Notes: generated from the sequence alone by a model not told the origin. 64,000 nt of DNA from Paenibacillus oceani (GCF_014705615.1 NZ_JACXJA010000045.1:1-64000); one strand, 5' to 3'; numbered from the stretch's first letter, positions 19,458 to 28,280 are shown. Numbers and translations are program-made.

Positions 19458-19552
19458 GGTGACAGGCAACTGGCTGGCATGCCTTCCATGCGGGACGGAA
19501 GGGGTAGCCCCTGTAGCTTTGCGGCCTGCCCTTTCGGACAGTGTGCCTTTTT
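19458..19552 (-). promoter_or_regulatory. c-di-GMP-I (GEMM) riboswitch aptamer
   Basis: Read on the minus strand, this leader shows the GEMM-I order. It starts with AGGCACAC. A stem capped by a GAAA tetraloop follows (CTGTCC-GAAA-GGGCAG), then the invariant GCCGCAAAGCTACAGGGGCT core and a variable hairpin (CTTCC/GGAAG). It ends with GCCAGCCAGTTGCC, which closes the docking helix. AGGCA at the 5' end can pair with TGCCT at the 3' end as P1. Known members bind cyclic di-GMP. The downstream terminator and the alternative pairing make this a transcription-attenuation switch for ggt. Confidence 0.8.
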
Positions 19553-19589
19553 CTGTTATGAAACATCCATATACTGAGTCTTACGTACT

Positions 19590-19617
19590 ATAATAACTTA
19601 TATAATAATTATTTCAA
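19590..19617 (-). promoter_or_regulatory. Sigma-A-like promoter of the ggt riboswitch transcript
   Basis: On the minus strand TTGAAA (19612-19617) and TATTAT (19590-19595) are separated by 16 nt, about 40 nt before the aptamer. The spacing and AT-rich surroundings fit a vegetative promoter. Confidence 0.6.
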
Positions 19618-19944
19618 GTGTTTTTAAACATTTCCATGGCAGAAAACGCCATTCATCGTCATTTTTCGATGAAGTTTTTGTTGTTTCTTATGGTGAAATT
19701 TGTCGTTTTCCCACTATATAGGATACTCCGTTGTTACATTTGAATCATTTCAGTTAATCTCTGGAATTCGTTTGGCACTATATTCCTTATTTGTAGCATG
19801 ATCGTCTCCTGCATACAAGTTAAATATTGTAAAACGACTTGGAAGATTTGTAAACGTTCCCCGCGATAGCCCGGACAGACCCGTTTGCAAAAATCCATAA
19901 CTCCTAAATTCCCGCGTCTCCGTTAATACAGCAATGCGACTTTA
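19618..19944. other. AT-rich intergenic DNA with no gene found
   Basis: No reading frame in this stretch carries a plausible ribosome site or recognisable protein. I see no repeat or RNA motif beyond the ggt promoter at its edge. Confidence 0.5.
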
Positions 19945-19985
19945 GGCACAAAAAAATCTGTCCCTCTTCATAAGGAGACAGATTG
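19945..19985 (-). terminator. Rho-independent terminator with AATCTGTC stem
   Basis: On the minus strand AATCTGTC and GACAGATT form a perfect stem extended by CT/AG pairs, followed by a run of T. The nearest minus-strand gene upstream is the macrolide-phosphotransferase pseudogene, so this may be its old terminator. Confidence 0.65.
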
Positions 19986-20129
19986 AAGTCCAGCAGGTTT
20001 GATTCGAAAGTCATGCATATCGTTCGCCTAACTCGCAAAGCTTGCGGGTGATGTTGCGTTCCGTATGCTCGTGTCAATGCGCCGGATTAGATGACTTTTC
20101 GCAGCAAAACAGCAGCGTACGACCGCATT

Positions 20130-20340
20130 AGAGTCTCTGGCACCCCCTATTTTCGGCCAAATGGGAGAACAGAGACGAATAGAGGCGGTTTGCACCCCTT
20201 ATTTCAACCAACGGGTAGGGTCTGCTCCCTTTTCGCCGATTTTAAGCACCCCAAACCGCTCTTATTTTCCCATCCAAACGGATTTCGGAGCAAATAAGGG
20301 GTACAAACCACTCTTACACTCTTAGACTCTTACACTCTTA
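20130..20340 (+). repeat. Interspersed intergenic repeat, complete copy (copy 2)
   Basis: The element has two related units of about 60 bp in opposite orientation. The left unit (20140-20205) reads in reverse complement AAGGGGTGCAAACCGCCTCT, then TATTC and a CATTTGG block. The right unit (20249-20325) reads AAACCGCTCTTATTTTCCCA, then CAAACGG, TTTCGG and ATAAGGGGTACAAACCACTC. The same order occurs at 31658-31854 and half of it at 92-165. The spacer between units holds TTTTCGC and a GGATTT-like block. No protein is encoded. It resembles REP- or MITE-like intergenic repeats, but no mobility gene is seen. Confidence 0.75.
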
Positions 20341-20352
20341 GACTCTTACTCT
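20311..20352 (+). repeat. Short tandem repeat, 16-bp period
   Basis: The unit CTCTTACACTCTTAGA is repeated twice exactly and then a third time in part, directly after copy 2 of the intergenic repeat. Confidence 0.8.
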
Positions 20353-20522
20353 TCCTACTCTCCTACCCGGTTCTTTCCGAGCTCAAAAAGGGCAGAAGGC
20401 CGGACAATCTACTATTGTCAAACCGCGGCCATCCTGCTAACAGCTCTCCTGGCACCATCGTTCCTGTAGACCCGTTCGATTCGTTCGATTCGTTGGACCC
20501 CATGCTGCCAAAGCTATGGAAC

Positions 20523-21019
20523 TTATCTTGCGTTCCAGCTCGCTATCATGTTTCTCGCCATCTCCCGATCGCTGTCCTTCTTCGTAATTGTCGCAAACTT
20601 GGCAACCAGCGCCGGATAAGCCGCCCATTGCTCCGCAATATGCTCCAACATCCGCGGCCACACTTTACCGCCGAACTTCTCGTATCACCGAAGCAGATCC
20701 CGAAGCCCTTCCTCACCGAATAAGGCATAATAGATGACAAAATCTTTCCCGGGATCGGCCACTTCCGCTTCGGTCCAGTCGATCAGTCCCGTTACCCGCT
20801 GTGTCTCATCAACCAAAATATGCGGAGGATGCAAATCCCCGTGGTTCAATGTCGAGAACTCCGGCCAGTACTTATCCGTACATAACCATGTCTTCCACCG
20901 GCTCAGCAGCGGATACGCGATCAGCTCAGGAGAACAAATACGCCAGTCCGGTACGTCTATCGTCAGTTTATCCCGAACCAGATGCAGTACGTTTCTCTCG
21001 TTCTCCGCCCTCTCCCATC
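20523..21019 (-). pseudogene. Macrolide 2'-phosphotransferase (mph-like) pseudogene
   Basis: The minus strand encodes the C-terminal three quarters of an Mph-type macrolide kinase. It shows VPDWRICSPELIAYPLL, the catalytic loop LNHGDLHPPHILVDE, and the metal-binding IDWTEAEVADPGKDFVIYYA. After GLRDLLR an in-frame TGA (20685-20687) interrupts the gene, then the reading resumes with YEKFGGKVWPRM and ends at TAA. The first 40-50 residues are missing: at about 21019 the sequence switches abruptly to an unrelated plus-strand fragment. Macrolide kinases add phosphate to the 2'-hydroxyl of the antibiotic; this copy should be inactive. Family assignment rests on motif order and is fairly sure. Confidence 0.8.
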
Positions 21020-21020
21020 A

Positions 21021-21858
21021 GATGAAAGTCGTGGTCACGAACGGCGGCGGCATCGATGCGGTGGACGCTTACGTCGAAGCTTTCGTCGCAGACCCGTCGA
21101 CCGCCTTTACCCCGGCTACGGCGACGCCGATCGGCTCCGGCTACTTAACGGTGAGCGGGTACAGTCAAGCAGCGATCAGCTTCCCCTGGAGTCCGGCGCC
21201 CGCTGATAGCGGCCACCGCTACCTGCTCGCCCGGGTCAGTCTTACGATTCCACCGGACCGCTTCGCGAACGCAGCGATTTTCGACGTACCGGGCGACCGT
21301 CATGTCGCCCAAAAAAACATTAGCGTCGTCGATTCAGCGGCCCATGGCATGAAGCCGTTTTCGTTTTCCTTCGCGCTGGTGAACCCTGCTCCGGATGCAG
21401 CCGCCTTTCAGGTTAAAGCCGCGCAAATCCGGACCGCTGACGACAAACAGCTGCTTATGCTGAAACAATCCGTCGGCTGCGGCTTTGCCCAGTTTTCCGA
21501 CAAACCGCTCCGTGCGGTCCGCCTCGATCTCGGGGACGAGCTGCCGGTCCGTGACCGGTCGGATGCGATTCGGATGGATCTTACGATCCGTTCCGGGCGT
21601 CTGGACCGATTCGAGCGGATTGAGGGGATCGAACAGATCGATCGTCCGTTGATTGGCCTCTTGGACAATCCGATCGTTCCGGGCCGTACCGGAGGAGCGA
21701 AAAAGATTCGCATGAAAGCCGGAGAAGTCCGTCAGGCGGTCGTGACGATCACGCCGAATCCGGGCGCGAGGAAGGGCGATCTGCAAATTGTGGAGATTAC
21801 CCAAGTGAACGAGCGCGATCAATTGGTCGGGGGGTTGTGGATCGTGGTCGTATGCTGA
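21021..21858 (+). pseudogene. 5'-truncated gene of unknown family
   Basis: From the junction at about 21020 the plus strand is open for 279 codons with good protein-like composition (FPWSPAPADSGHRYLLARVS, FDVPGDRHVAQKNISVV, VRLDLGDELPVRDRSD). There is no ribosome site before the ATG at 21021, and the upstream DNA is the antisense of the mph pseudogene, so the 5' part of the gene is lost. The pieces look like C-terminal beta-rich domains of a secreted or surface protein. I do not recognise the family. A terminator follows at 21909. Confidence 0.6.
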
Positions 21859-21867
21859 GTTTCATGG

Positions 21868-21888
21868 AACCTGTCACAGGTTCCACTC
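21868..21888 (+). other. Perfect palindromic hairpin after the truncated gene
   Basis: GGAACCTGTCACAGGTTCC is a perfect palindrome around a 3-nt centre, directly after the stop codon. It precedes a stronger terminator and may only stabilise the 3' end. Confidence 0.5.
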
Positions 21889-21907
21889 CTTTAAAGTAGA
21901 GGCGTAA

Positions 21908-21941
21908 GAGCAGGCTGCCGCGATCGTGCAGCCTGTTTTTA
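21908..21941 (+). terminator. Rho-independent terminator
   Basis: GCAGGCTGC and GCAGCCTGT form a stem with a 9-nt loop followed by TTTTT on the plus strand, about 50 nt after the truncated gene. Confidence 0.75.
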
Positions 21942-21960
21942 CCACCCCCGCCCATCTCTG

Positions 21961-22671
21961 CTAATTGGACTCGTTCTGAAGCAGCGGATGGACATAGTCG
22001 ATCATTTCCGACGCGGCACGAACTCTGGCTTCAGCGGAACCCATGAATAACCGGCTCATCCCATCCTCCAGCAGCGCGGCCCCGATCTCCAAGTCTTTCA
22101 GGTGGGCCAGAACACCGCCGGAGGGAGGCATCGGTTTATGATTGACGAGCCAAAACGCTTCAAGTATTTTATAAGAAGTCGTGCCTGCCACGAACGAAGC
22201 CTTCAGCGAATCCCCCGCGCTATCGGCCGCTTCCATTTTCGTTTTGGCGCTTAACAGCCAATGGGCCGTCTCCTTCCTATCTTTCCGGGAGCTCCGGTAC
22301 CCGTTGTAATTTTCGGTTGCAATATCGGACAACTTCTGCATCAGCCCTTCGGGATCATACAAGATACGTCCGTCCAAGTAGTTATACATTTCCATGCTAT
22401 TGCGGCTCAGTTTGTACAACGCCTTATCGTAGTCGGCGTACTTGATCTCCAGAAGAATCCCGGAATGATTCCCGGTATAAAATTCTCTAGAGCACCCCTG
22501 TTTTAATAACACGTACAGATCGAGGTCCGATCCTTCTGCCGCATCCCCTCTCGCTACCGATCCCGAAACCATCAGTCCGGATATGTCCGCATCGACAGCA
22601 GCAGCTTCCAACATCTCCGCCGTCAGATGACGGTGAACTCGGGATTGAATAAAAGTCAAATCCGCCGCCAT
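21961..22671 (-). CDS. Nucleotidyltransferase-domain protein
   Basis: This 236-residue protein has the polymerase-beta-type nucleotidyltransferase core GSVARGDAAEGSDLDLYVL near residues 38-56 (GS motif plus DxD metal ligands), followed by a third acidic strand (LLEIKYADYD). The C-terminal half is helical with HWLLSAKTKMEAADSAGDSL, typical of a HEPN- or KNTase-C-like domain. Aminoglycoside adenylyltransferases and many uncharacterised NTases share this plan. ATG at 22671 is chosen because AAGGAGGGG lies 5 nt upstream. The substrate cannot be assigned; antibiotic modification is only a possibility. Confidence 0.75.
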   Translation of the reverse strand: MAADLTFIQSRVHRHLTAEMLEAAAVDADISGLMVSGSVARGDAAEGSDLDLYVLLKQGCSREFYTGNHSGILLEIKYADYDKALYKLSRNSMEMYNYLDGRILYDPEGLMQKLSDIATENYNGYRSSRKDRKETAHWLLSAKTKMEAADSAGDSLKASFVAGTTSYKILEAFWLVNHKPMPPSGGVLAHLKDLEIGAALLEDGMSRLFMGSAEARVRAASEMIDYVHPLLQNESN

Positions 22672-22841
22672 CGGCTCCCCTCCTTCTGTACGCACCATCG
22701 AATTCCGGAAGCAGCACCAAACTCAACAGGTGTTTCCTCCAAGACTTATGTATAATTTTAATTGTAATCCGCTGGTCTTCAGCCCGCAATCCTACCGTTC
22801 CCTACAGACCGAGGACTCTCCTACCCGGACCTCGCCCTATA

Positions 22842-22895
22842 GAAAAAACCCTCACCCAAGCTAGGAACGAACGCCTGCCTGGGGGAGGGCTGATA
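22842..22895 (-). terminator. Terminator of the PhyH-family gene
   Basis: On the minus strand CCCTCCCCCA and TTGGGTGAGGG form a stem over a long loop, followed by TTTTTTC shortly after the stop codon. Confidence 0.65.
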
Positions 22896-22910
22896 CTGGT
22901 TGTAATCCGT

Positions 22911-23624
22911 TTACCGTTTCAATGCCGACAGAAGTTCCCGGTCGGTGAGCTGCTTGCCCGTCTCCGCATAACGGCACGCCTTCGATGCGACCTGGAACGC
23001 GTAGGCTCTTCTCGGCTTTTCCGTGTGATTCGTCTTGCTGTGGTGCAGCGTCTCCCGATGGAAAATGACGGCATCCCCGGGAGCCATCGGCTTGCACGGC
23101 ATCCCGTTCTCCGGATCGGCGGCGCGGCGGTGCTCCGCTCCGTCCTCGTTCAGATTCGCCTGGCGTCCGAGACGATGCGAACGCGGCGCGAGCCACAATC
23201 CCGCATTTTCCTGACTGATCGTATCCAGCGCAATAAAACCGTTCAGCATATGCCCCAATATATGGGTGTACATATTGTCCTGGTGCCAGGCAAGTCCCTC
23301 TCCGTGCGGAGGCACAACCGCGTACATGCCCATCCATAATCTAACTTCGTCTCCGAGTATGTTCTCGTACACCTCGATCAGAGCCTTGGAGGCAAGCAAT
23401 GAGGCCGTTTCCGGAAATTGCGCTGCACTTTTGTCGAAATGGATGAATCCGTTGGATTTCCACTTCCCGCTTTCCGATTGGTTCGCAAAATCCGCATTTT
23501 CTTTGTTGATTCTCTCCACCGTTTCGGGCGTAATGAATCCCGGCGCGTAAAAAAATCCTTCCCGGTAAAACTCCTCTATCATTTGCTCCGTCAATACAAA
23601 GTTCGAGATAACTGCTGTACTCAT
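22911..23624 (-). CDS. Phytanoyl-CoA dioxygenase (PhyH) family Fe(II)/2-oxoglutarate oxygenase
   Basis: This 237-residue protein has the PhyH facial triad: H114 and D116 in LAWHQDNMYT and the distal H195 in LHHSKTN, with R209 likely to bind 2-oxoglutarate. It is a cytoplasmic double-stranded beta-helix oxygenase that hydroxylates a small substrate. Bacterial members act on antibiotics, compatible solutes or lipids, so the substrate is open. A divergent AraC regulator lies 181 nt upstream and probably controls it; a perfect TGTAC-N5-GTACA dyad lies between them. Confidence 0.85.
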   Translation of the reverse strand: MSTAVISNFVLTEQMIEEFYREGFFYAPGFITPETVERINKENADFANQSESGKWKSNGFIHFDKSAAQFPETASLLASKALIEVYENILGDEVRLWMGMYAVVPPHGEGLAWHQDNMYTHILGHMLNGFIALDTISQENAGLWLAPRSHRLGRQANLNEDGAEHRRAADPENGMPCKPMAPGDAVIFHRETLHHSKTNHTEKPRRAYAFQVASKACRYAETGKQLTDRELLSALKR

Positions 23625-23647
23625 TCGTACGCCTCCTCAGCTGGATT

Positions 23648-23662
23648 TGTACTAAATGTACA
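23648..23662. promoter_or_regulatory. Perfect dyad in the PhyH/AraC divergent region
   Basis: TGTAC-N5-GTACA lies 23 nt upstream of the PhyH-family start. Its position suggests an operator for the oxygenase gene; the binding protein is unknown, since AraC proteins usually prefer direct repeats. Confidence 0.4.
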
Positions 23663-23805
23663 GGAATGCGGCCGCGAAAACTGCTCGAAACGGCGCAAAA
23701 AGTTGTATTTTTGTTCAACCCGGGCCGATCTCGTCCGATGTGCTTCTTTACGAAAGCTGCGTTCCGGGATACGATAGGGAAATCAAGCGAATAGGCGGGG
23801 TCGTT

Positions 23806-24666
23806 ATGTTCTACGAAGATGTAAGACTGGAGAGGGAGCTGAACTTCGTTCGGAAGATCGGCCGGTTATCCGAACACGATATGCATGTCCACGATGCGCT
23901 GGAGGTCAGCATCCTGCTGAAGAACGACGCCAAATACCGGCTGATCGGCCGCGATTATCACGGGAAACCCGGAGACGTCTTCGTCTTCCGGCCTTTCGAG
24001 CCTCATTACAACCTCGTACAGGATACGGAGAAACCGGTTCACTGGATTATGCTGCTGTTCTCCCCGTCGATCGTTCGTTCCATTCCCGAGGGTGGCAAGC
24101 TGCTCCGGCCTTTCTACACGGCGGCCAGCCGGTTCTCGCCGCTCATTCCGGCGCATTCGCCTTATGCCATCGCGATTCACGACGCCGCAAGGCAAGCTGT
24201 ACTGGAAGAAGAGAACCGTCTCCCCGGCTGGCAAGCCAAACAATTTCAAGCTTTTATCGATATTGTGGTGCACCTGTACCGGTACTACCTCGAGCTGGAT
24301 CGCGATGCGCATATCGACCGATCCACCGATGAGGGCGTGCTCCGGGTCATCGAGTATGTGCTGTCCCATTTCAGCGAGGACATCGCGATCGATCGGTTAG
24401 TAGCTATGGCTCAGATGCGCAAGACGATGTTTTATACCAAATTCAAAGAGATGACGAGTCTCTCACCGAATGAATTCATAAGCCGGCTTCGGCTGCAGTC
24501 CGCTGTTTATTTGCTCGACTACTCCGACAAGTCGGTTACGGACATCGCCTTTGAATGCGGCTTTCATTCGTTAAGCTACTTTAACAAGCAGTTCAAACAG
24601 TTCAAAGGCTTGTCGCCCCGGGAGCACCGCAACCGGATGAAATTAGCGGGGCCGCCCGGTACATGA
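23806..24666 (+). CDS. AraC-family transcriptional regulator with cupin domain
   Basis: This 286-residue regulator has an N-terminal cupin-type ligand domain (about 1-150; EHDMHVHDALEVSILLK, GDVFVFRPFEPHYNL). Two AraC helix-turn-helix motifs lie at about 185-280 (IAIDRLVAMAQMRKTMFYTK and DIAFECGFHSLSYFNKQFKQ). It starts at the ATG at 23806, preceded by AGGCGGGG. It is divergent from the PhyH oxygenase gene, which is its most likely target. The cupin histidines suggest direct binding of a small ligand. Confidence 0.88.
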   Translation: MFYEDVRLERELNFVRKIGRLSEHDMHVHDALEVSILLKNDAKYRLIGRDYHGKPGDVFVFRPFEPHYNLVQDTEKPVHWIMLLFSPSIVRSIPEGGKLLRPFYTAASRFSPLIPAHSPYAIAIHDAARQAVLEEENRLPGWQAKQFQAFIDIVVHLYRYYLELDRDAHIDRSTDEGVLRVIEYVLSHFSEDIAIDRLVAMAQMRKTMFYTKFKEMTSLSPNEFISRLRLQSAVYLLDYSDKSVTDIAFECGFHSLSYFNKQFKQFKGLSPREHRNRMKLAGPPGT

Positions 24667-24717
24667 AACGGATAGGGTTCATCTTTGCCATAACTGCCCT
24701 AACAAATCGTCGGCTCA

Positions 24718-24771
24718 CCAAAAAAACGCATCGCCTGGGACAGTTCCGCTTCCCGGCCATGCGTTTTATTT
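24718..24771. terminator. Bidirectional terminator between AraC and MFS genes
   Basis: AAAACGCAT-GCCTGGGA and TCCCGG-CATGCGTTTT form a long stem flanked by A-run on the left and T-run on the right, between two convergent genes. Confidence 0.75.
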
Positions 24772-24782
24772 CGTAAGTATAA

Positions 24783-25988
24783 TCAGGATTGCGGCTTCGT
24801 CTGGAACCGGTTCCGGCTGTCTTTCAGCAAGAACAGGCCAAGGGCGGCCGCCAGTGCAACGCCCAGACAGACGAGCCACGGCAAGCCCGGCCAACCTTTC
24901 GCAACACCCAGATCGTACAGCCAGCCGCCGGCGATCGTACTCAGCGCGCCTCCTACGGCTAACGAGTACCCGTTGAATCCGTAATACGAGGCGAGCTGCC
25001 GGGGAGGCGCGAACATCGGCACGACGTCCATCAGCAGCGGGCCCGCGATCATCGTTCCGAAAGCAAAAACGACCGATCCTGCCAACAGCGCAATCAGGTT
25101 GAAGGCAAACAGGAACGAGAACAGTCCGACGCCCATCACAAGCGTCCCCAGGCCGATTAGCCAAAACCGGTTTTGAACGTTTTGCAGCTTCGCGGTAATT
25201 GGCAGTTGGAACAGGATGACAGAGAGCGAGATCGCGCCGTACACGTAGGCTACCCCGCTTTTGTCGCCGGCAACCTCTTCGGCCAACTGAGGTAGCGTCA
25301 GGAACAATTGCATAAACAGATAGTAATACCCGATCAGAATCAGCGTATAAGCGACGAACGGCCCGTCTTTTAAAATCAGTTGGATATCTTTAAACACGCT
25401 GTTGCGGGCAAAATCGACTTCGAGCCGCGGCAAGCCCCACGCGATCAGTCCGCCGATCAACACGTAGATGCTGCCGGACGCGACAGACAAATAAAAGAAA
25501 TCGATCGAGCTCAGCACGCTTCCTACGATCGTGGACGATACCATGCCCAGATTGGATACGATGTTCTTGAAAGAAAACAGCGTCTTGCGGTGTTCTTCCG
25601 GCGTCAACCGCGCGAAGGCGGCCTGGTAGGACGGCTCGAACAAAGCTCCGCCCAGCCCGGAGACGATCGCCGCAGCGAAAAAATGCCAGACTTCGCTGCA
25701 AAAAGCAAACGACATAAAACCGGCGGCACGCACTCCGACGCCAAGTACTAACGTTTCCTTACAGCCGAACCTGTCCGCTACGAGACCGCCGATAAACGTC
25801 AGCCCCTGCTGAGAGATTTGCCGGACACCGAGCAAGACGCCGGTGAGTGCCAGAGTCCAGAAGAAGTCGCCGGTAAGATGCAGCGTTAAATACGGAATCA
25901 GCGCGTAAAACCCCAAATTCATAAAAAACGAACTGATGTACATCACTTTCAAGCTGCCCGGGGCCAACTTCCACGCCTTCAGAGCCAT
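24783..25988 (-). CDS. Major facilitator superfamily transporter
   Basis: This 401-residue membrane protein has about 12 predicted helices and the MFS loop 2-3 motif in the form GLVADRFGCKETLVLG (residues 68-83). Its pattern resembles MdtH/drug-efflux-type MFS proteins (FYALIPYLTLHLTG, GLGGALFEPSYQAAFARLTP). It would export or import a small molecule with protons. It stands alone with a typical ribosome site (GGTGAACGGCA weak). No neighbour indicates the substrate. Confidence 0.85.
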   Translation of the reverse strand: MALKAWKLAPGSLKVMYISSFFMNLGFYALIPYLTLHLTGDFFWTLALTGVLLGVRQISQQGLTFIGGLVADRFGCKETLVLGVGVRAAGFMSFAFCSEVWHFFAAAIVSGLGGALFEPSYQAAFARLTPEEHRKTLFSFKNIVSNLGMVSSTIVGSVLSSIDFFYLSVASGSIYVLIGGLIAWGLPRLEVDFARNSVFKDIQLILKDGPFVAYTLILIGYYYLFMQLFLTLPQLAEEVAGDKSGVAYVYGAISLSVILFQLPITAKLQNVQNRFWLIGLGTLVMGVGLFSFLFAFNLIALLAGSVVFAFGTMIAGPLLMDVVPMFAPPRQLASYYGFNGYSLAVGGALSTIAGGWLYDLGVAKGWPGLPWLVCLGVALAAALGLFLLKDSRNRFQTKPQS

Positions 25989-26245
25989 TGCCGTTCACCT
26001 GCCTTTATGCGCTGCGCCAGTTAAGATTAACAAGTAAGGGGCGCTCCGACCCTGCCAACCCGTGCTTCCCAAGTTAAGACTGCTGTTTGATATAACGGTA
26101 TTCCCGAAAAGCCGCGAGATCCGGTAACACGATGATTCGTCTTCTCCTTGGCCGGCCGTTTTTCCCGCCTCGCCCTCAATCGTTCAAGCCAATACCCGCC
26201 TCGATTTCACCGGTCGGGTCCCGGAAAACGATGCGGCTTGTTGCG

Positions 26246-27214
26246 TTATTCCCCTGTCTCGATGTATCTCGCGGTTTTCTCCTCCAGCCGAAGCTGCCCG
26301 GCGGCGCAGCTGTCCGCCAACTGCTCCGTCGTTCGCGAGCCGATGATCGGGTAGACCGCGTACGGCTGCGCAAATAATACGGCTAGCGCTACCGCCGAGG
26401 GAGCCGCCCCGATCTCTCCGGCCACTTCGCGTACGCGTTCCAGACGGCCGAAGTTGACGTCGTTGAAATATTTGCCGAGCGAAGGCTTGGCTTTCTCCAG
26501 CTCTGTGCGGCTGAGCGCGCGGCCGAAAAAGCCTCCGGCCTGAGACGAAAACGGCACCGCCGCCAAATCGTATGTCTCGTGATACTTCTTCGTTGCCTGA
26601 TCCATAACCGCCAGCGTCTTATCCGATATTCCATCCGGATTCGGCTCGGCAAGACTCCACATCATCTGGTTGGCGCAAAATCCGTACTTCCCCGCGGCTT
26701 CCGAATACGCTATCGCTTCCTCTATACGCTCCACCGACCAGTTGGAGCAGCCGAAGCTGCGGATCTTGCCGGCGATCACCTGCTCGTGAAGAAAATCGAT
26801 CATCTCCGAGACAGGTCTCGACGGATCGTCCCGGTGCAGCCAATACAGATCGATCGTGCTTACTTGCAGATTGCTCAGACTTTTCTGCAAGTCGTGCTCC
26901 AGTTCCTCGCGCGACAACCGGAAAAACCGTCCCTCCGCCGGCTTCGGACAGCCGCCCTTCGTTCCGACCACGATCCGGTTCCGGTTCTGTCTCAGCTTCA
27001 TCCACTTTCCGATTGTTTTCTCGCTGACGCTTTTGATCTCACATTGCCAATCCGCATAATTCAGCGACGTATCCAGGAAATTGCCGCCCAAATCGACGAA
27101 CGTATCCAGCATCTTGAAGGAATCCGCTTCATTCAACGTGCTGCCGATCGACGCCGTCCCGAGACAGATTGACGATGCGTGAATGTCGGTACGCGGAATC
27201 GTCCGGTATCTCAT
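26246..27214 (-). CDS. Aldo/keto reductase
   Basis: This 322-residue NADPH-dependent oxidoreductase has the catalytic tetrad region: D and Y in NFLDTSLNYADW (about 45-56), K in VVGTKGG and H in YWLHRDD. The C-terminal cofactor loop is PIIGSRTTEQLADS. Related bacterial enzymes act on sugars or aldehydes. GAGGAAT precedes the start. It is a single gene; no regulator is adjacent. Confidence 0.9.
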   Translation of the reverse strand: MRYRTIPRTDIHASSICLGTASIGSTLNEADSFKMLDTFVDLGGNFLDTSLNYADWQCEIKSVSEKTIGKWMKLRQNRNRIVVGTKGGCPKPAEGRFFRLSREELEHDLQKSLSNLQVSTIDLYWLHRDDPSRPVSEMIDFLHEQVIAGKIRSFGCSNWSVERIEEAIAYSEAAGKYGFCANQMMWSLAEPNPDGISDKTLAVMDQATKKYHETYDLAAVPFSSQAGGFFGRALSRTELEKAKPSLGKYFNDVNFGRLERVREVAGEIGAAPSAVALAVLFAQPYAVYPIIGSRTTEQLADSCAAGQLRLEEKTARYIETGE

Positions 27215-27510
27215 ATTCCTCTTCTCCCCTTAGGCCAACGAAATATCCATAGCTTCACTGCATGACCACATAACCTTCGCTGTACAGGCGGCCATTACCT
27301 GCCTCCTCCCAAAATAATTACTTCCAACTTAGTCGCATCCCACCGGGCGCCTGCCGCAACAATTTGCTTCTGAATCGGAACGAATCGCCCTATATATAGT
27401 TTAGCGGCAACACAGCCTATCCTCCGTGCAGACTTGTCCGCTTGCCGCTTCCGTCTCTTCGTCTTTTCGCCTCTTCGCCTGCCGTCGCAGTTACTTTTTA
27501 GGAGGAGTGT

Positions 27511-28190
27511 TATGGCTAGACGCCCCGTCATCTTGATCCACGGCTGGCGGCCTCAAGAAGCTGATCAGCGACGCCGGGACGGACGGGACCGTACGATGGG
27601 CAGGCTGCGCGCTGAACTCTCGGAAAATCGTCCTCGATCTGGACAAGCACAAAGAGATGCAAGAGCGGATCTCTATCACGAATTGTTGCAATGTCGACAT
27701 TCCGTTTATTCCGGTCGAAGGAGCGAATCACGGCACGATTCTCCGCGAGCCATCCGACGAACGGGGCGAACCGGTACCGGACTATTATGTACAGCTTGAA
27801 GGCCGGCGGCATCACGGCGGGTCGGAAGAGCTCCAATACTTTGATGTAGACATGCATGCGTATAGCGGCGATACGAGCCTGCGGAATTTTCATGTCAATC
27901 TGGAAGAGCTGAAGCCCGGCTCCCTCCAAAGCCTGATTCTGCGCGTGATCGCCTCTTCCGGCTCATCGTTCGTTACGTATCACGGCATCTCTGGCGATAC
28001 AAATGGCGGACAGCAGCCATACGACGCGGACGGCACGTGGCATGCGGCTTTGGATTTGTCGCCCCTGCTCGGCGATACGGAAGTTAAATTTTTTCACCCG
28101 TTTACAACAACACTCGTCGAGCTCCGGCTCAACCGGGAACCGCTCCCGCTAACCGGCCCCAACAAAGTGTGCTGGTTCGATCAGGCGTGA
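27511..28190 (+). pseudogene. Alpha/beta-hydrolase pseudogene with internal deletion
   Basis: A strong ribosome site (AGGAGGAGTGTT) leads into MARRPVILIHGW, a typical start of a lipase/esterase with the oxyanion-hole HG. Directly afterwards the reading frame shifts and the match continues in another frame from GGLKKLISDAGTDGTVRWAG through ISITNCCNVDIPFIPVEGAN and a beta-rich C-terminal half to the stop after CWFDQA. About 150-250 residues, including the nucleophile elbow, are missing at about 27544. The C-terminal part alone would be 177 residues from 27657, but it has no ribosome site. The gene is therefore taken as inactive. Confidence 0.7.
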
Positions 28191-28215
28191 AGCGGCCGGC
28201 TTACCACCGTTAACC

Positions 28216-28280
28216 GCAAAAATCGTCCTGTGAAGGGTATACCGCTCTAGCTCCTGTGCCCCTTCAGAGGACGATTTCCA
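28216..28280 (-). terminator. Terminator of the DUF2935 gene
   Basis: GAAATCGTCCT-CTGAAGGG and CCCTTCA-AGGACGATTTTT form a long, nearly perfect stem on the minus strand with a T-rich end. Confidence 0.75.

Noticed and set aside
20734-21858. A 374-codon plus-strand protein
   Set aside because: The first 95 codons are the antisense of the mph pseudogene; only the part after 21020 is protein-like, so the hybrid is a junction artefact.
26176-26373. VOC-like remnant after the aldo/keto reductase (IVFRDPTGEIEAG)
   Set aside because: Only about 20 residues look protein-like and part of the frame overlaps the reductase gene; not enough to call.
27295-27531. A 78-codon minus-strand gene
   Set aside because: Lys/Arg-rich, no ribosome site, and it overlaps the ribosome site and start of the hydrolase pseudogene on the other strand.
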